DNA of 40,427 nucleotides from the NCBI GenBank assembly GCA_947630085.1, contig CANRGP010000011.1, positions 1 to 40,427 on the forward strand, given 5' to 3'. This document shows, piece by piece, positions 1 through 8,327 of the stretch. Source of the stretch: an uncultured Lachnospiraceae bacterium. GTDB lineage: Bacteria > Bacillota > Clostridia > Lachnospirales > Lachnospiraceae. The notes below the pieces were generated by a model that saw nothing but the letters and a program-made list of their open reading frames with translations, ran no database searches and had not been told where the DNA came from. The number at the start of each line of letters is the position of its first letter. The stretch's first letter is position 1. The translations under genes and the position numbers were made by a program.

Positions 1-93
1 ATGGCAGTACTTATTGCGATAAAAGCAAGAGGTCATAAAGAAAACAGAAAAAGTGCCAACGAATACTTGACACAAACCAGCGTCACAACGGTA

Positions 94-122
94 TTGAATC
101 GGAGAGGATTCGGCATTATAAT
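94..122 (+). promoter_or_regulatory. Probable sigma-A promoter for the HD-domain gene
   Basis: TTGAAT at 94-99 and TATAAT at 117-122 are separated by exactly 17 bases. A transcript would start near 129, leaving a leader of about 85 bases before the HD gene. The leader is GC rich; I see no riboswitch motif in it. Confidence 0.6.
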
Positions 123-215
123 AGACAATATAAATACGGACAGGACGCCGCTCCGCGGCCGGTATCATCCGGACAGGGGAGAAAGGCGGCCGGAAGAGAA
201 AGGTGTGTAGAAGCC

Positions 216-857
216 ATGCCGGAAGCCATTTCCAAAGAACAGAGCGTAATGAATTACTATATCCTGTGCAGCCGTCTCAAAGACGTGATCCGCACCGGAT
301 GGAAGGACTGGAAGGTACGGCGCGGCCGGGTCGAGAGCGTGGCCGAGCACGTCTTCGGCGTCCAGATGCTGGCGATCGCGATGAAGTCGGAGTACCGGTA
401 CGACGTCGATATCAGGAAGGTGATATTGATGCTGGCGATCCATGAAATCGGCGAGGCGGTGATCGGAGATCTGACCCGCTTCCAGATCGGGGCGGACGAG
501 AAGGAGAAGATGGAGCACGAGGCGGTGCACCGGATCCTTGGCGGTCTGCTGGACGGGGAGCAGATCGAGGCGCTTTTTCTGGAGTTCGATGCCCACGAGA
601 CGCCGGAGGCTCTGTTTGCCTACCAGTGCGATAAGCTGGAATGTGATCTGCAGTGCAGAATATACGACCACGAGGGCTGCGTGGACCTGCGGGAGCAGGA
701 GGGCAATGCGGCGGCCGGCGACAGGCTCGTCCGGGAGCTGCTGAGGGACGGGACATCCTGGTCGTCTATGTGGATGGAGTTCGGCCGCAGGACATACCCA
801 TATGACGATCATTTCCGGGCCGTATCGGAATACGCACAGAACAGCTATCCGTTTTGA
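216..857 (+). CDS. HD-domain phosphohydrolase (YfbR/HDDC2-like)
   Basis: A 213-residue cytoplasmic protein that fits the small HD-domain nucleotidase group (E. coli YfbR, eukaryotic HDDC2), whose members dephosphorylate 5'-deoxynucleoside monophosphates with a divalent metal. Visible metal-site candidates are H45 in SVAEHVFGV, H76 in AIHEIGEAVIGD, and the aspartate in YQCDKLECD near residue 138. The signature doublet reads His-Glu rather than His-Asp, which is unusual. The start at 216 has a GAAAGG-like site upstream; an internal ATG at 249 is possible. The gene lies 42 bases before an M20 amidohydrolase on the same strand, so they are probably co-transcribed. Substrate is inferred from family only. 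Confidence 0.8.
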   Translation: MPEAISKEQSVMNYYILCSRLKDVIRTGWKDWKVRRGRVESVAEHVFGVQMLAIAMKSEYRYDVDIRKVILMLAIHEIGEAVIGDLTRFQIGADEKEKMEHEAVHRILGGLLDGEQIEALFLEFDAHETPEALFAYQCDKLECDLQCRIYDHEGCVDLREQEGNAAAGDRLVRELLRDGTSWSSMWMEFGRRTYPYDDHFRAVSEYAQNSYPF

Positions 858-899
858 CGGCGGGCGTTTGATTTTGATGAAGCGGGACGGAGGAAGACT

Positions 900-2339
900 A
901 TGAACGGTGAAAAGCAGGCGGCCATTGCCGCCATTGATGAAAAGGCCGATCTGATCCGGGAGGTGTCCGGACAGATCTGGGAATATGCGGAGCTGTCTCT
1001 CAGGGAGTTCCGCTCGGCGGAACTGTACTGCCGTGTGCTGGAGGAGGAAGGGTTTGAGGTGGAGAAGGGGATCTGCGGGATCCCCACGGCATTTTCCGCC
1101 TCTTTTGGAAGCGGCGGGCCGAGGATCGGGATCCTGGCGGAGTACGACGCGCTGTCCGGCCTTTCCCAGGCGGCGGGAAGCACGGAGCAGAAGGAGATCG
1201 TTCCCGGCGGCAGCGGGCACGGATGCGGCCACAATCTGCTGGGAGCCGGAGCGCTTGCCGCCGCTCTGGGGGTGAAGGCGTTTCTCAAGACGACGCAGGC
1301 GCGGGGGACGGTGATCCTCTACGGGTGCCCGGGCGAGGAAGGGGGAGCGGCCAAAGCGTTTATGGCGAGAGACGGACTCTGGAAGGGCCTGGACGCCGCG
1401 CTGACCTGGCATCCGGATGATGTGAACGAGGCGGCTACCGGTTCGTCAAACGCCTGCATCCAGGTCCAGTATAAGTTCCTTGGGACCGCGTCCCATGCGG
1501 CGGAAGCCCCGGAGCTGGGAAGAAGCGCCCTGGACGCGGTGGAGCTGATGAATGTGGGCGTACAGTTTCTGCGTGAGCATATGAGCGGCAGGGCGCGGAT
1601 CCACTATGCGATTACAGACGCGGGCGGGAGCAGCCCCAACGTGGTGCAGCCCAGGGCAAGCGTCCTTTATATGATCCGCTCGAACCGTGTGAAAGAGGCG
1701 GTGGAGCTGGAAAAGCGGGTGGACCGCATCGCCCGGGGAGCCGCCCTGATGACGGACACCCAGGTAGAAAAGAAATTCATCGACGGGGTCGCGGACACGG
1801 TCAGCAATTTCGTCCTGGAAAAGGTGCTTTACGACAATTTCGCCCTGATCGGGGTTCCGGAATATACGGAGGAGGAGCTTGCGTTTGCCGATGCGCTTGC
1901 CGCGACCTACCCCGGAGGCGGGGCCGCGGGAGTTGCCGCGGCAAACGACCCCGGGCTCAAGGAGAAGGTCGTCCGGATGCAGGCGGCCGCGGGCCATGCC
2001 ATGAATGCATTCCTGGCTCCGCTGTATACGGGCGACGCGTTTCATGCGGGCTCCACGGATGTGGGAGACGTGAGCTGGCTGACGCCTGCCGCGCAGATCC
2101 ATGTTGCCTCCTGGCCCAACGGGTGCCCCGGACACAGCTGGCAGAATGTTTCCTGCGGCGGGACCGAGATCGGCCGCAAGGCGGCTCTTACCGCGGGAAA
2201 AGTGATAGCGGCCGCGGCCGTGGATCTCTTCCAGGATCCGGAGATCCTCGCGCGGGCGCGGGAGGAATTTGAGCGGCGAACGGCGGAGGGATATGTGTGT
2301 CCCATCCCGGCGGATGCCCGTCCGGTGACGCCCGACTGA
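900..2339 (+). CDS. M20-family amidohydrolase (AbgB-like)
   Basis: A 479-residue metallo-amidohydrolase of peptidase family M20, closest in length and motifs to AbgB, which cleaves p-aminobenzoyl-glutamate. The metal-binding region includes GHGCGHN near residues 106-112 and the acidic pair in CPGEEGG near 150. A dimerisation domain follows (around 180-300). The C-terminal motif DVSWLTP followed by a Pro-Gly-His segment is typical of the AbgB/IAA-amino-acid hydrolase group. A GGAGGA-like site sits just before the ATG. No signal peptide is seen, so the enzyme should be cytoplasmic. The exact amide substrate cannot be told; aminoacyl-glutamate or N-acyl amino acids are possible. Confidence 0.85.
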   Translation: MNGEKQAAIAAIDEKADLIREVSGQIWEYAELSLREFRSAELYCRVLEEEGFEVEKGICGIPTAFSASFGSGGPRIGILAEYDALSGLSQAAGSTEQKEIVPGGSGHGCGHNLLGAGALAAALGVKAFLKTTQARGTVILYGCPGEEGGAAKAFMARDGLWKGLDAALTWHPDDVNEAATGSSNACIQVQYKFLGTASHAAEAPELGRSALDAVELMNVGVQFLREHMSGRARIHYAITDAGGSSPNVVQPRASVLYMIRSNRVKEAVELEKRVDRIARGAALMTDTQVEKKFIDGVADTVSNFVLEKVLYDNFALIGVPEYTEEELAFADALAATYPGGGAAGVAAANDPGLKEKVVRMQAAAGHAMNAFLAPLYTGDAFHAGSTDVGDVSWLTPAAQIHVASWPNGCPGHSWQNVSCGGTEIGRKAALTAGKVIAAAAVDLFQDPEILARAREEFERRTAEGYVCPIPADARPVTPD

Positions 2340-2485
2340 GAGACGCAGGCCGGCTGTGAGGGAAGAACCGGCGGGAGACGGACAGGTTACAGAGTGAAAA
2401 AACATCGGAAAACAGGCGAAAAAAAAGAATAATATAAAAATAGGTTACAGGTTAAATGCCTGGAAAAGAGGGTGACGGGTACGGT

Positions 2486-3841
2486 ATGAACGACGACAGG
2501 GAAAGGCTTGGGAAGGAACCGCTGGGGAAGCTGATGGTGCAGCTGGCGCTTCCAGCCGTGTTTGCGCAGATCATCAATATGCTTTACAATATGGTTGACC
2601 GGGTTTATGTGGGAAGGATACCCGAAGTCGGCTCCCTGGCCCTTGCCGGGCTGGGCGTGAGCTTCCCGATCATTATGCTGGTGTCCGCTTTTTCGGCTCT
2701 GGTGGGCATGGGCGGCGCGCCCCAGGCGGCGATACGGATGGGGCAGAAGGATTATGACGGGGCGGAGAGGATCCTGGGAAGCGGGACGGTCTTTCTGGTG
2801 ATTCTGGCTCTGATCCTCAGCGCCGTGTTCCAGGTGGGGAAAGAGCCGATCCTTCTCCTGTTCGGCGCCAGCGGTGAAACCGTCGGCTATGCGGAACAAT
2901 ATCTGGGGATCTACCTGTACGGGACCCTGTCGGTGCAGATCGCGCTGGGACTGAACCAGTTCATTTCCTGTCAGGGATATGCGAAGACCAGTATGATGAC
3001 GGTCCTGATCGGGGCGGTCCTGAATATCATCCTGGATCCGATCCTGATCTACGGACTGAATATGGGAGTGGCCGGCGCCGCGGCGGCTACCGTGATCAGC
3101 CAGACCGTGTCGGCTGTGTGGGTGATCTGCTTTCTGGTCAGCAAAAGAAGCACGCTGCGCCTGCGGGCGAGGTATCTGCGGCTCGACAGGAGCGCGCTCA
3201 CGCCGGTGCTTCTTCTGGGGCTTTCGCCGCTCATCATGCAGTCCACGGAATGCCTGGTGCAGCTCACCTTCAATAACGGGATGCAGACGTACGGGAACGA
3301 TTATTACGTGGGCGCGATGACGGTGATCTTCAGTCTCTCCCAGCTCCTGTATATGCCGGTTCAGGGAATTGCCCAGGGCGCCACGCCGATCATCAGCTAC
3401 TGCTTCGGAGCGGGAAAGACGGACCGGGTGATGAAAGCGTTCCGGCTGATGCTGGCGGTGATCTGCCTGTACACCGGAATTGTGGCCGGCGCATACATCC
3501 TGTTCCCCCGGGTCTTTGTTTCTCTGTTCAGTCCGGACAGCCGGATCGTGGATATCGCTTCGTACGGACTCCGGATCTACAGCTTCGGGTACCTGATCTT
3601 CGGGGTGCAGATGGCCTGCCAGCAGACATTCCTGGCCCTGGGCGAGGCGAAGATATCCATGTTCCTGGCACTGCTGCGGAAGGTTATCCTTCTGATCCCG
3701 CTTGCCCTGATCTTGCCGAAGCTCGGCCTGGGGACCGACGGCCTTTTCCTGGCGGAGCCCATTTCCGATATTACGGCCGCCTGTACGACGGGACTTTTGT
3801 TTGTTTTCAATATCCGGCGGATCCTGGGCGAAAAGAAATAA
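2486..3841 (+). CDS. MATE family efflux transporter
   Basis: A membrane protein of about 451 residues with the twelve-helix pattern of MATE exporters, which expel cationic drugs or metabolites using a sodium or proton gradient. The opening segment LGKEPLGKLMVQLALPA and the following NMLYNMVDRVYVG match the start of NorM/MepA-type proteins; the second half repeats the pattern (QSTECLVQLTFNN). I place the start at 2486, after GAGGG at 2468-2472, because family members usually begin just before LGKEP. The upstream ATG at 2456 adds ten residues and follows the 13-mer AGGTTACAGGTTA that also precedes another start in this window, so it stays possible. Substrate unknown. Confidence 0.88.
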   Translation: MNDDRERLGKEPLGKLMVQLALPAVFAQIINMLYNMVDRVYVGRIPEVGSLALAGLGVSFPIIMLVSAFSALVGMGGAPQAAIRMGQKDYDGAERILGSGTVFLVILALILSAVFQVGKEPILLLFGASGETVGYAEQYLGIYLYGTLSVQIALGLNQFISCQGYAKTSMMTVLIGAVLNIILDPILIYGLNMGVAGAAAATVISQTVSAVWVICFLVSKRSTLRLRARYLRLDRSALTPVLLLGLSPLIMQSTECLVQLTFNNGMQTYGNDYYVGAMTVIFSLSQLLYMPVQGIAQGATPIISYCFGAGKTDRVMKAFRLMLAVICLYTGIVAGAYILFPRVFVSLFSPDSRIVDIASYGLRIYSFGYLIFGVQMACQQTFLALGEAKISMFLALLRKVILLIPLALILPKLGLGTDGLFLAEPISDITAACTTGLLFVFNIRRILGEKK

Positions 3842-3864
3842 CGGCGCGGAAATAGAAAATATGC

Positions 3865-3892
3865 TTGCATTTTTCTCAAAAGGGTATATAAT
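3865..3892 (+). promoter_or_regulatory. Promoter of the HMA-domain gene
   Basis: TTGCAT at 3865-3870 and a perfect TATAAT at 3887-3892 with a 16-base spacer. The palindrome at 3897-3916 starts 4 bases after the -10 box, so a bound repressor would cover the transcription start. Confidence 0.75.
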
Positions 3893-3896
3893 AAAC

Positions 3897-3916
3897 ATAT
3901 GAACATCTATTCATAT
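3897..3916 (+). promoter_or_regulatory. ArsR/SmtB-type metal-sensor operator candidate
   Basis: The 20-base element ATATGAACATCTATTCATAT has 7-base inverted arms (ATATGAA / TTCATAT). Its core TGAACA-N2-TATTCA has the 12-2-12 layout I know from SmtB/ArsR-family operators in front of zinc or cadmium resistance genes. It overlaps the expected transcription start of the HMA gene. The cognate repressor is not in this window. Confidence 0.65.
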
Positions 3917-3945
3917 ATAGAGGTGCGTTTAAGGAGGATACCCGG

Positions 3946-4164
3946 ATGAAGAAAAAATTCAAATTGGAGGATCTGGACTGCGCCAACTGCGCGGCCAAGA
4001 TGGAGGACGCGATCAACAAGATCGACGGCGTGAAAGAGGCGACGGTCAGCTTTATGACACAGAGGCTCATTATCGAGGCGGACGACGAACGCTTCGATCA
4101 GATCATGCAGGAGGCCGCGGCAGTCTGCAGGAAAGTTGAGCCGGACTGCAGGATCGTGATGTAG
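3946..4164 (+). CDS. Heavy-metal-associated (HMA) domain protein
   Basis: A 72-residue single-domain protein with the ferredoxin-like HMA fold. The metal-binding loop is LDCANCAAKME, with cysteines C12 and C15 two residues apart, and the rest (KIDGVKEATVSFMTQRL) matches the strand-helix pattern of CopZ and of the N-terminal domains of CPx-type ATPases. The start follows AAGGAGG with good spacing. Such proteins carry Cu(I), Zn(II) or Cd(II) to a transporter. The expected partner P-type ATPase is absent: the next gene is uridine kinase, 32 bases on. The metal is unknown, but the operator upstream suggests zinc or cadmium control. Confidence 0.88.
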   Translation: MKKKFKLEDLDCANCAAKMEDAINKIDGVKEATVSFMTQRLIIEADDERFDQIMQEAAAVCRKVEPDCRIVM

Positions 4165-4196
4165 GGCTGTTTCCGGAGCGTGACGGAGGATAAAGG

Positions 4197-4814
4197 ATGA
4201 AGACGGTGATCATAGGAATCGCAGGAGGAACGGGTTCCGGCAAGTCTACGTTTACCAATCGGTTAAAAGAGGAGTTCGGGGACGATGTGACGGTGCTCTA
4301 TCATGACAATTATTACCGCGCCCAGGATCACATTTCTTTTGAGGAGCGCAAAAAGCAGAACTATGATCACCCCGACGCGTTCGAGACGGAGCTTCTGCTG
4401 GAACAGCTCCGGGATCTCCGGGAAGGAAAAACTGTGAACTGCCCGGTCTACGATTATTCCCTCCACACCCGGTCAAGCCGGGTGCTTACGGTACAGCCCA
4501 AGCGGGTCATACTGGTGGAGGGGATACTGGTCCTGGCGGATCCCAGGCTGCGCCAGCTCCTGGACGTGAAGATCTACGTAGAAGCCGATGCGGACGAGCG
4601 CATCCTTCGGCGCGTCATTCGCGATGTGAAGGAAAGGGGCCGCGATATCGAAGGCGTGGTCGAACAGTACCTCACGACGGTTAAGCCCATGCATTATCTT
4701 TACGTGCAGCCGACGCGCGCGCTGGCGGACCTGGTTATCAACAGCGGCATGAACCAGGTGGCCTTTGAGGTGGTGAGAAATTACATCCGGAAGCTTTTGG
4801 AAGACGCGGAGTGA
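4197..4814 (+). CDS. udk: Uridine kinase
   Basis: A 205-residue cytoplasmic enzyme that phosphorylates uridine and cytidine in pyrimidine salvage. The P-loop GGTGSGKS lies at about residues 10-17, followed by the family segment LYHDNYYR and the nucleoside-binding DHPDAFE. The motif VEGILVLADPRLR is characteristic. Length equals that of B. subtilis and E. coli Udk. The ATG follows GACGGAGGATAAAGG. It trails the HMA gene by 32 bases and could share its transcript, though no functional link is evident. Confidence 0.95.
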   Translation: MKTVIIGIAGGTGSGKSTFTNRLKEEFGDDVTVLYHDNYYRAQDHISFEERKKQNYDHPDAFETELLLEQLRDLREGKTVNCPVYDYSLHTRSSRVLTVQPKRVILVEGILVLADPRLRQLLDVKIYVEADADERILRRVIRDVKERGRDIEGVVEQYLTTVKPMHYLYVQPTRALADLVINSGMNQVAFEVVRNYIRKLLEDAE

Positions 4815-4836
4815 CCGCGGCCGGCGCGGGAACGCT

Positions 4837-5856
4837 TCATTCGGACATTACCCGGAGCAGGCTCCGGATGCCGGCCTCCGTGGAAGCCCAGGAGGTCACG
4901 ATGCGGATGCTGGTCCGGTTGTCCGCCAGATGCCTGTCCGGGTGACACCCGAATTCCGCTTCCAGCCTTGCCGCCAGCGGATCGGGGACGATGGGGAAAA
5001 GCTGATTGGTCTGGGGAGGATAAGCGAACTCATATCCGAGCTTCTCCAGGGCCCTCTGGATCGTTTCGGCCGATTCCCGGGCCTGGGCAGCCAGCCGGTA
5101 ATAGAGCCCGTCCTGAAATAATTCTTCAAACTGGATCCCCAGGATCCATCCCTTCGCAAGCATGGCGCCTCTCTGCTTCATCAGGAAGCGGAAGCCGGGC
5201 TTTAATTCATCGTTTATGATTACCAGCGCTTCTCCCAGGAGGGCGCCGTTTTTTGTTCCCCCGATATAAAAGATATCCGTGAGCGCGGCGACATCGGCTA
5301 TGGTCAGATCATTTTCGGGACTTGCCAGGGCGGCCCCGAGTCTCGCGCCGTCCAGGAACAGATACAGGCCGTTCTGCCCGCAGAAATGGTACAGGGCCGC
5401 GAGCTCTTCCCTGGTGTATATCGTTCCCGTTTCAGTCGAATCGGAGATGTAGACCATCTTTGGCTGAACCATATGCTCGTCGGTATGGGAGGAAAGTATA
5501 TCGCGGATCATGGACGGGTTCAGCTTTCCGTCTGCGCTTTCCGCCGTCAGCACCTTATGCCCGGAGGCTTCCGCCGCGCCCGTTTCATGGACATTGATAT
5601 GTCCGGTGGAGGCCGCTATGACCGCCTGATAAGGCCGGAGGGCGGAGGCGATCACGGCGGAATTGGCCTGTGTTCCGCCTGCAAGGAAATGGATCTCGGC
5701 GGACGGATCCGCGGCCTCCTTCCGGATCAGATCAGCGGCGCGGGCCGAATGCCTGTCCAGACCGTAGCCCGGATTGGATTCCAGATTGTGTTCCGCCAAT
5801 GCCGCAAGGATGCGGGGATGCGCTCCCTCGCTGTAATCATCGGAAAAACGGTACAT
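4837..5856 (-). CDS. Threonine aldolase family PLP enzyme
   Basis: A 339-residue fold-type I PLP enzyme of the low-specificity threonine aldolase family, which splits L-threonine or L-allo-threonine into glycine and acetaldehyde. The PLP lysine is K202 in IGGTKNG, the PLP-ring aspartate is D169 in LFLDGARLG, and LAGGTQAN near residue 58 binds the phosphate. Length fits the family. It is read towards udk, with only 22 bases between the two stop codons. A related beta-eliminating lyase activity cannot be excluded from motifs alone. Confidence 0.88.
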   Translation of the reverse strand: MYRFSDDYSEGAHPRILAALAEHNLESNPGYGLDRHSARAADLIRKEAADPSAEIHFLAGGTQANSAVIASALRPYQAVIAASTGHINVHETGAAEASGHKVLTAESADGKLNPSMIRDILSSHTDEHMVQPKMVYISDSTETGTIYTREELAALYHFCGQNGLYLFLDGARLGAALASPENDLTIADVAALTDIFYIGGTKNGALLGEALVIINDELKPGFRFLMKQRGAMLAKGWILGIQFEELFQDGLYYRLAAQARESAETIQRALEKLGYEFAYPPQTNQLFPIVPDPLAARLEAEFGCHPDRHLADNRTSIRIVTSWASTEAGIRSLLRVMSE

Positions 5857-5982
5857 GAGAAAACTCCTTTCTTTATCCTGCCTGCTGTTTACGGAACCAT
5901 TTTACCATTCTTTCCGCTTTTTTTCTACTTTTGTTTTCCGGGGTCCGGGGATCGTCCGCGCGGCCCGAAGATCTTTCCGGGG

Positions 5983-6010
5983 TTTACTTTTTTCCGGTTT
6001 GTGGTACAAT
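5983..6010 (+). promoter_or_regulatory. Promoter of the MYG1-family gene
   Basis: TTTACT at 5983-5988 and TACAAT at 6005-6010 with a 16-base spacer. This places a transcription start near 6017, about 60 bases before the chosen ATG at 6080, and argues against the longer reading frame beginning at 5855. Confidence 0.6.
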
Positions 6011-6079
6011 TCAGTTATGCCATATGCGATGCTTCCGAAATGCTTCAACCGGCAAAAAAGGTTACAGATGGAGGAGAAC

Positions 6080-7033
6080 ATGAGCGAAATCAAGGAAAAT
6101 CAGATGTGCTTGCACGAAAAAGGCTGCAAAAATATTCAAGAGGGTACAAAGGTTATAACGGTGATGCGGCATGACGGTCTTCCCGATCCGGTCCCGGAGG
6201 ATGAGGTACCCGTGCCGGATCAGGGCTTTACTCACGCCGGGACGTTTCACGCGGACGATGTGTTTTCCACGGCGCTCCTCCGGATCCTGAATCCCAGGTT
6301 CCAGGTATTCAGGGGGAGCCGGGTCCCGGATGATTTCTGCGGCATTGTTTATGATATCGGGCTGGGAGAGTTTGACCATCATCAGGCGGATGCGAGAAAG
6401 CGCCCCAACGGCATCGGCTATGCCGCGTTCGGGCTTTTGTGGGAAAAGTACGGCCCCAGGCTGGTGGGGGATGCGGAAGCCGCGGACTTTGACGAGGCGT
6501 TTGTAAGCGCTCTCGACGATGCGGACAACGGAGGGCATCCCTGCGTTCTTTCCGAGGCTGTCGCCTGGTTCAATCCGGAGTGGGACAGCATGGATTCGTC
6601 CGACGAAAGGTTTGTGGAGGCGGTCGGATACGCGGAGAGCATCCTGCGCCATTATCTTTCTCAGTTCGAGGCTCAGAAACGGGCGGAGGAGGAGGTGCGC
6701 GAGGCGATGGAAAGAAGCACGAATTCCGTGGTCGTTCTGGAAAGATTTGTCCCATGGCAGTCCGTTCTGACGCCGACCGACAAGAAGTTCTGCGTGTATC
6801 CCTCCAACCGCGGAGGATGGTCCGGACAGGGCGTTCCCGTGGCTCCCAGATCGTTCGCCACCAAGATCCCCTTCCCCGAGGAGTGGGCGGGAGCCGATGC
6901 GGAGGCGCTGCACCGGATCGATCCCGGCCTGAATTTCTGCCATAAGGCGCGCTTTCTGATCAGCGCTTCCGACAAGGAGACGGCGGTGAGAATGTGCCTG
7001 AAGGCGGAAGAGATCTGCAATAAAAAACAGTAA
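6080..7033 (+). CDS. MYG1 family protein (UPF0160, DHH-like metal hydrolase)
   Basis: A 317-residue protein of the MYG1/UPF0160 family, which is related to DHH phosphoesterases and in eukaryotes acts as a 3'-5' RNA exonuclease. Metal-binding motifs are THAGTFHADDVF (H57, D59, D60) and GEFDHHQ further on; PNGIGYAAFGLLW and ALDDADNG are family hallmarks. The ATG at 6080 has a textbook GGAGG five bases upstream; an in-frame ATG at 6068 overlaps that site. The frame is open back to 5855 but crosses the promoter, so those residues are not real. The N-terminal stretch up to about residue 50, with two cysteines, is longer than usual. Bacterial role is not established. Confidence 0.87.
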   Translation: MSEIKENQMCLHEKGCKNIQEGTKVITVMRHDGLPDPVPEDEVPVPDQGFTHAGTFHADDVFSTALLRILNPRFQVFRGSRVPDDFCGIVYDIGLGEFDHHQADARKRPNGIGYAAFGLLWEKYGPRLVGDAEAADFDEAFVSALDDADNGGHPCVLSEAVAWFNPEWDSMDSSDERFVEAVGYAESILRHYLSQFEAQKRAEEEVREAMERSTNSVVVLERFVPWQSVLTPTDKKFCVYPSNRGGWSGQGVPVAPRSFATKIPFPEEWAGADAEALHRIDPGLNFCHKARFLISASDKETAVRMCLKAEEICNKKQ

Positions 7034-7073
7034 AAAAACGGCGGCCGGGAGATGCAAAAGCACCCGGCCGCCG
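7032..7073 (-). terminator. Intrinsic terminator of the ATP-grasp/esterase operon
   Basis: An 11-base perfect stem (CGGCGGCCGGG, 7039-7049, with 7063-7073) and a 13-base loop. Read on the minus strand it is followed by seven thymines (7038-7032), the right polarity to end the transcript of the minus-strand operon 24 bases after its last stop. On the plus strand there is no U-tract, so termination after the MYG1 gene may be weaker. Confidence 0.85.
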
Positions 7074-7097
7074 CGGAAATATCCGGAAAATCTGCCG

Positions 7098-8294
7098 TCA
7101 GTTCCAGCATTCCAGCACGTCGTGGTAAAATCCGTTCAGTTCATCTTCGCTGTCGCAGAGTACCAGATACATCTGGTTCCCCATGGCTCCCGAGAGAGCG
7201 TCGGGGATACGGTCCACCATCTTCATCTTCGCCCCGTACCGTTCCATGATTTGTTCGTGGCTCAAAACAAAATTCTTCCCGTCGCGGCGGCCGGCAAAAG
7301 CGCAGAACGCGTGAGGGCCCTGCGGCAGGTCGGAGTGATCGAACGCGATCATATCCGCCCATATTTTATATACGTCCGTGGAGTGGGCGAAATTCATCAT
7401 ATCGGGTGAGAAGCCGCCGCAGGGGCGCATATTGACCTCCAGGGAAACGATCTCGCCGGCTTTTCCCAGCCCGGGCTGATCCTTTTGGAGACGGAAAAAT
7501 TCAAAGTGAATGAAGCGGCTGCGGACCCCAAAGCTCCGGACTGCCGCCCGTCCCGCCGCGCGGGTATCGTCGGGGAGATCCTTTACGATATAGTACACGG
7601 AATTGTCGCCGTTATTTACGATATCCATGATGGAGACGGGGGAAACATTTCCTGTTTCAAACAGGGGGTTCCCGTTGGAATCGATGATCGCGTCGTAGGA
7701 ATTGACCGCGCCGCAGACAAATTCCTCCATGATGTAGGGGACTCCGGGGATCCGGGAGGCGAAGAACTGTCCCAGCTCCTCGTCGCTGGAGATCTTGTGG
7801 GTGTCGGAAGCCCCGACGCCGTTGTCGGGCTTGGCGACGACGGGATAGCCTACTTTGTGGATGAAGGAACGGCACCCCTCATAGGTATCCACCAGATGGT
7901 AGCGGGCGGTGGGGATCCCGGCTTTTTTGTAGAATTCCTTCATTTTGGATTTAAATTTGATGCGCGGGATATCGGACACCTGGAAGCCGCTCTGGATATT
8001 GAAATCCGTCCGCAGCCGGGCGTCGCGCTCCAGCCAGTATTCGTTGTTGGATTCCAGCCAGTCGATCCGGCCGTATTTAAAAATAAAGAAGGCCACGGCG
8101 CGGTAGACTTCATCGCTGTTTTCCAGGCTGGAGACTTTGTAATACTCCGTCAGGCTCCATTTCAGCTCATCGTACAGCTCGTCATAGGGCTGGTCCCCTA
8201 TGCCCAGGACATTGAGCCCGTTGTTTCTCAGTTCACGGCAGAACATCCAGTAGTTGGTCGGAAAATTCGGCGAGATAAATACAAAATTTTTCAT
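7098..8294 (-). CDS. ATP-grasp domain protein
   Basis: A 398-residue protein of the ATP-grasp superfamily, which joins a carboxylate to an amine, thiol or similar group through an acyl-phosphate. The N-terminal domain (about 1-115) is pre-ATP-grasp (MKNFVFISPNFP). The central ATP-grasp fold shows VGYPVVAKPDNGVGASDT (glycine-rich loop with the ATP lysine), YIMEEFVCG, and the metal-binding EVNMRPCGG. Substrate cannot be inferred. It is last in an operon with two esterases, 33 bases after the middle gene, with a clear GGAGG ribosome site. The three together suggest synthesis and hydrolytic processing of an ester or amide product; that is inference. Confidence 0.85.
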   Translation of the reverse strand: MKNFVFISPNFPTNYWMFCRELRNNGLNVLGIGDQPYDELYDELKWSLTEYYKVSSLENSDEVYRAVAFFIFKYGRIDWLESNNEYWLERDARLRTDFNIQSGFQVSDIPRIKFKSKMKEFYKKAGIPTARYHLVDTYEGCRSFIHKVGYPVVAKPDNGVGASDTHKISSDEELGQFFASRIPGVPYIMEEFVCGAVNSYDAIIDSNGNPLFETGNVSPVSIMDIVNNGDNSVYYIVKDLPDDTRAAGRAAVRSFGVRSRFIHFEFFRLQKDQPGLGKAGEIVSLEVNMRPCGGFSPDMMNFAHSTDVYKIWADMIAFDHSDLPQGPHAFCAFAGRRDGKNFVLSHEQIMERYGAKMKMVDRIPDALSGAMGNQMYLVLCDSEDELNGFYHDVLECWN

Positions 8295-8327
8295 TTCATA
8301 ATCCTCCTCATTTCTTTATGTTTACGC

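Noticed and set aside
1-210. 69-codon plus-strand frame at the window edge
   Set aside because: It has no ribosome site, runs through a good promoter at 94-122 and is unlike any protein; the ATG at base 1 is chance.
165-1412. 415-codon minus-strand frame
   Set aside because: It mirrors the HD and M20 genes, is Arg/Pro/Leu rich and has no homologous look; typical shadow in GC-rich DNA.
2387-3898. 503-codon minus-strand frame
   Set aside because: Antisense to the MATE gene; His/Gln/Arg-rich nonsense composition.
5855-6079. N-terminal extension of the MYG1 protein
   Set aside because: It crosses the promoter at 5983-6010 and lacks a ribosome site; ATG 6080 has GGAGG at the right distance.
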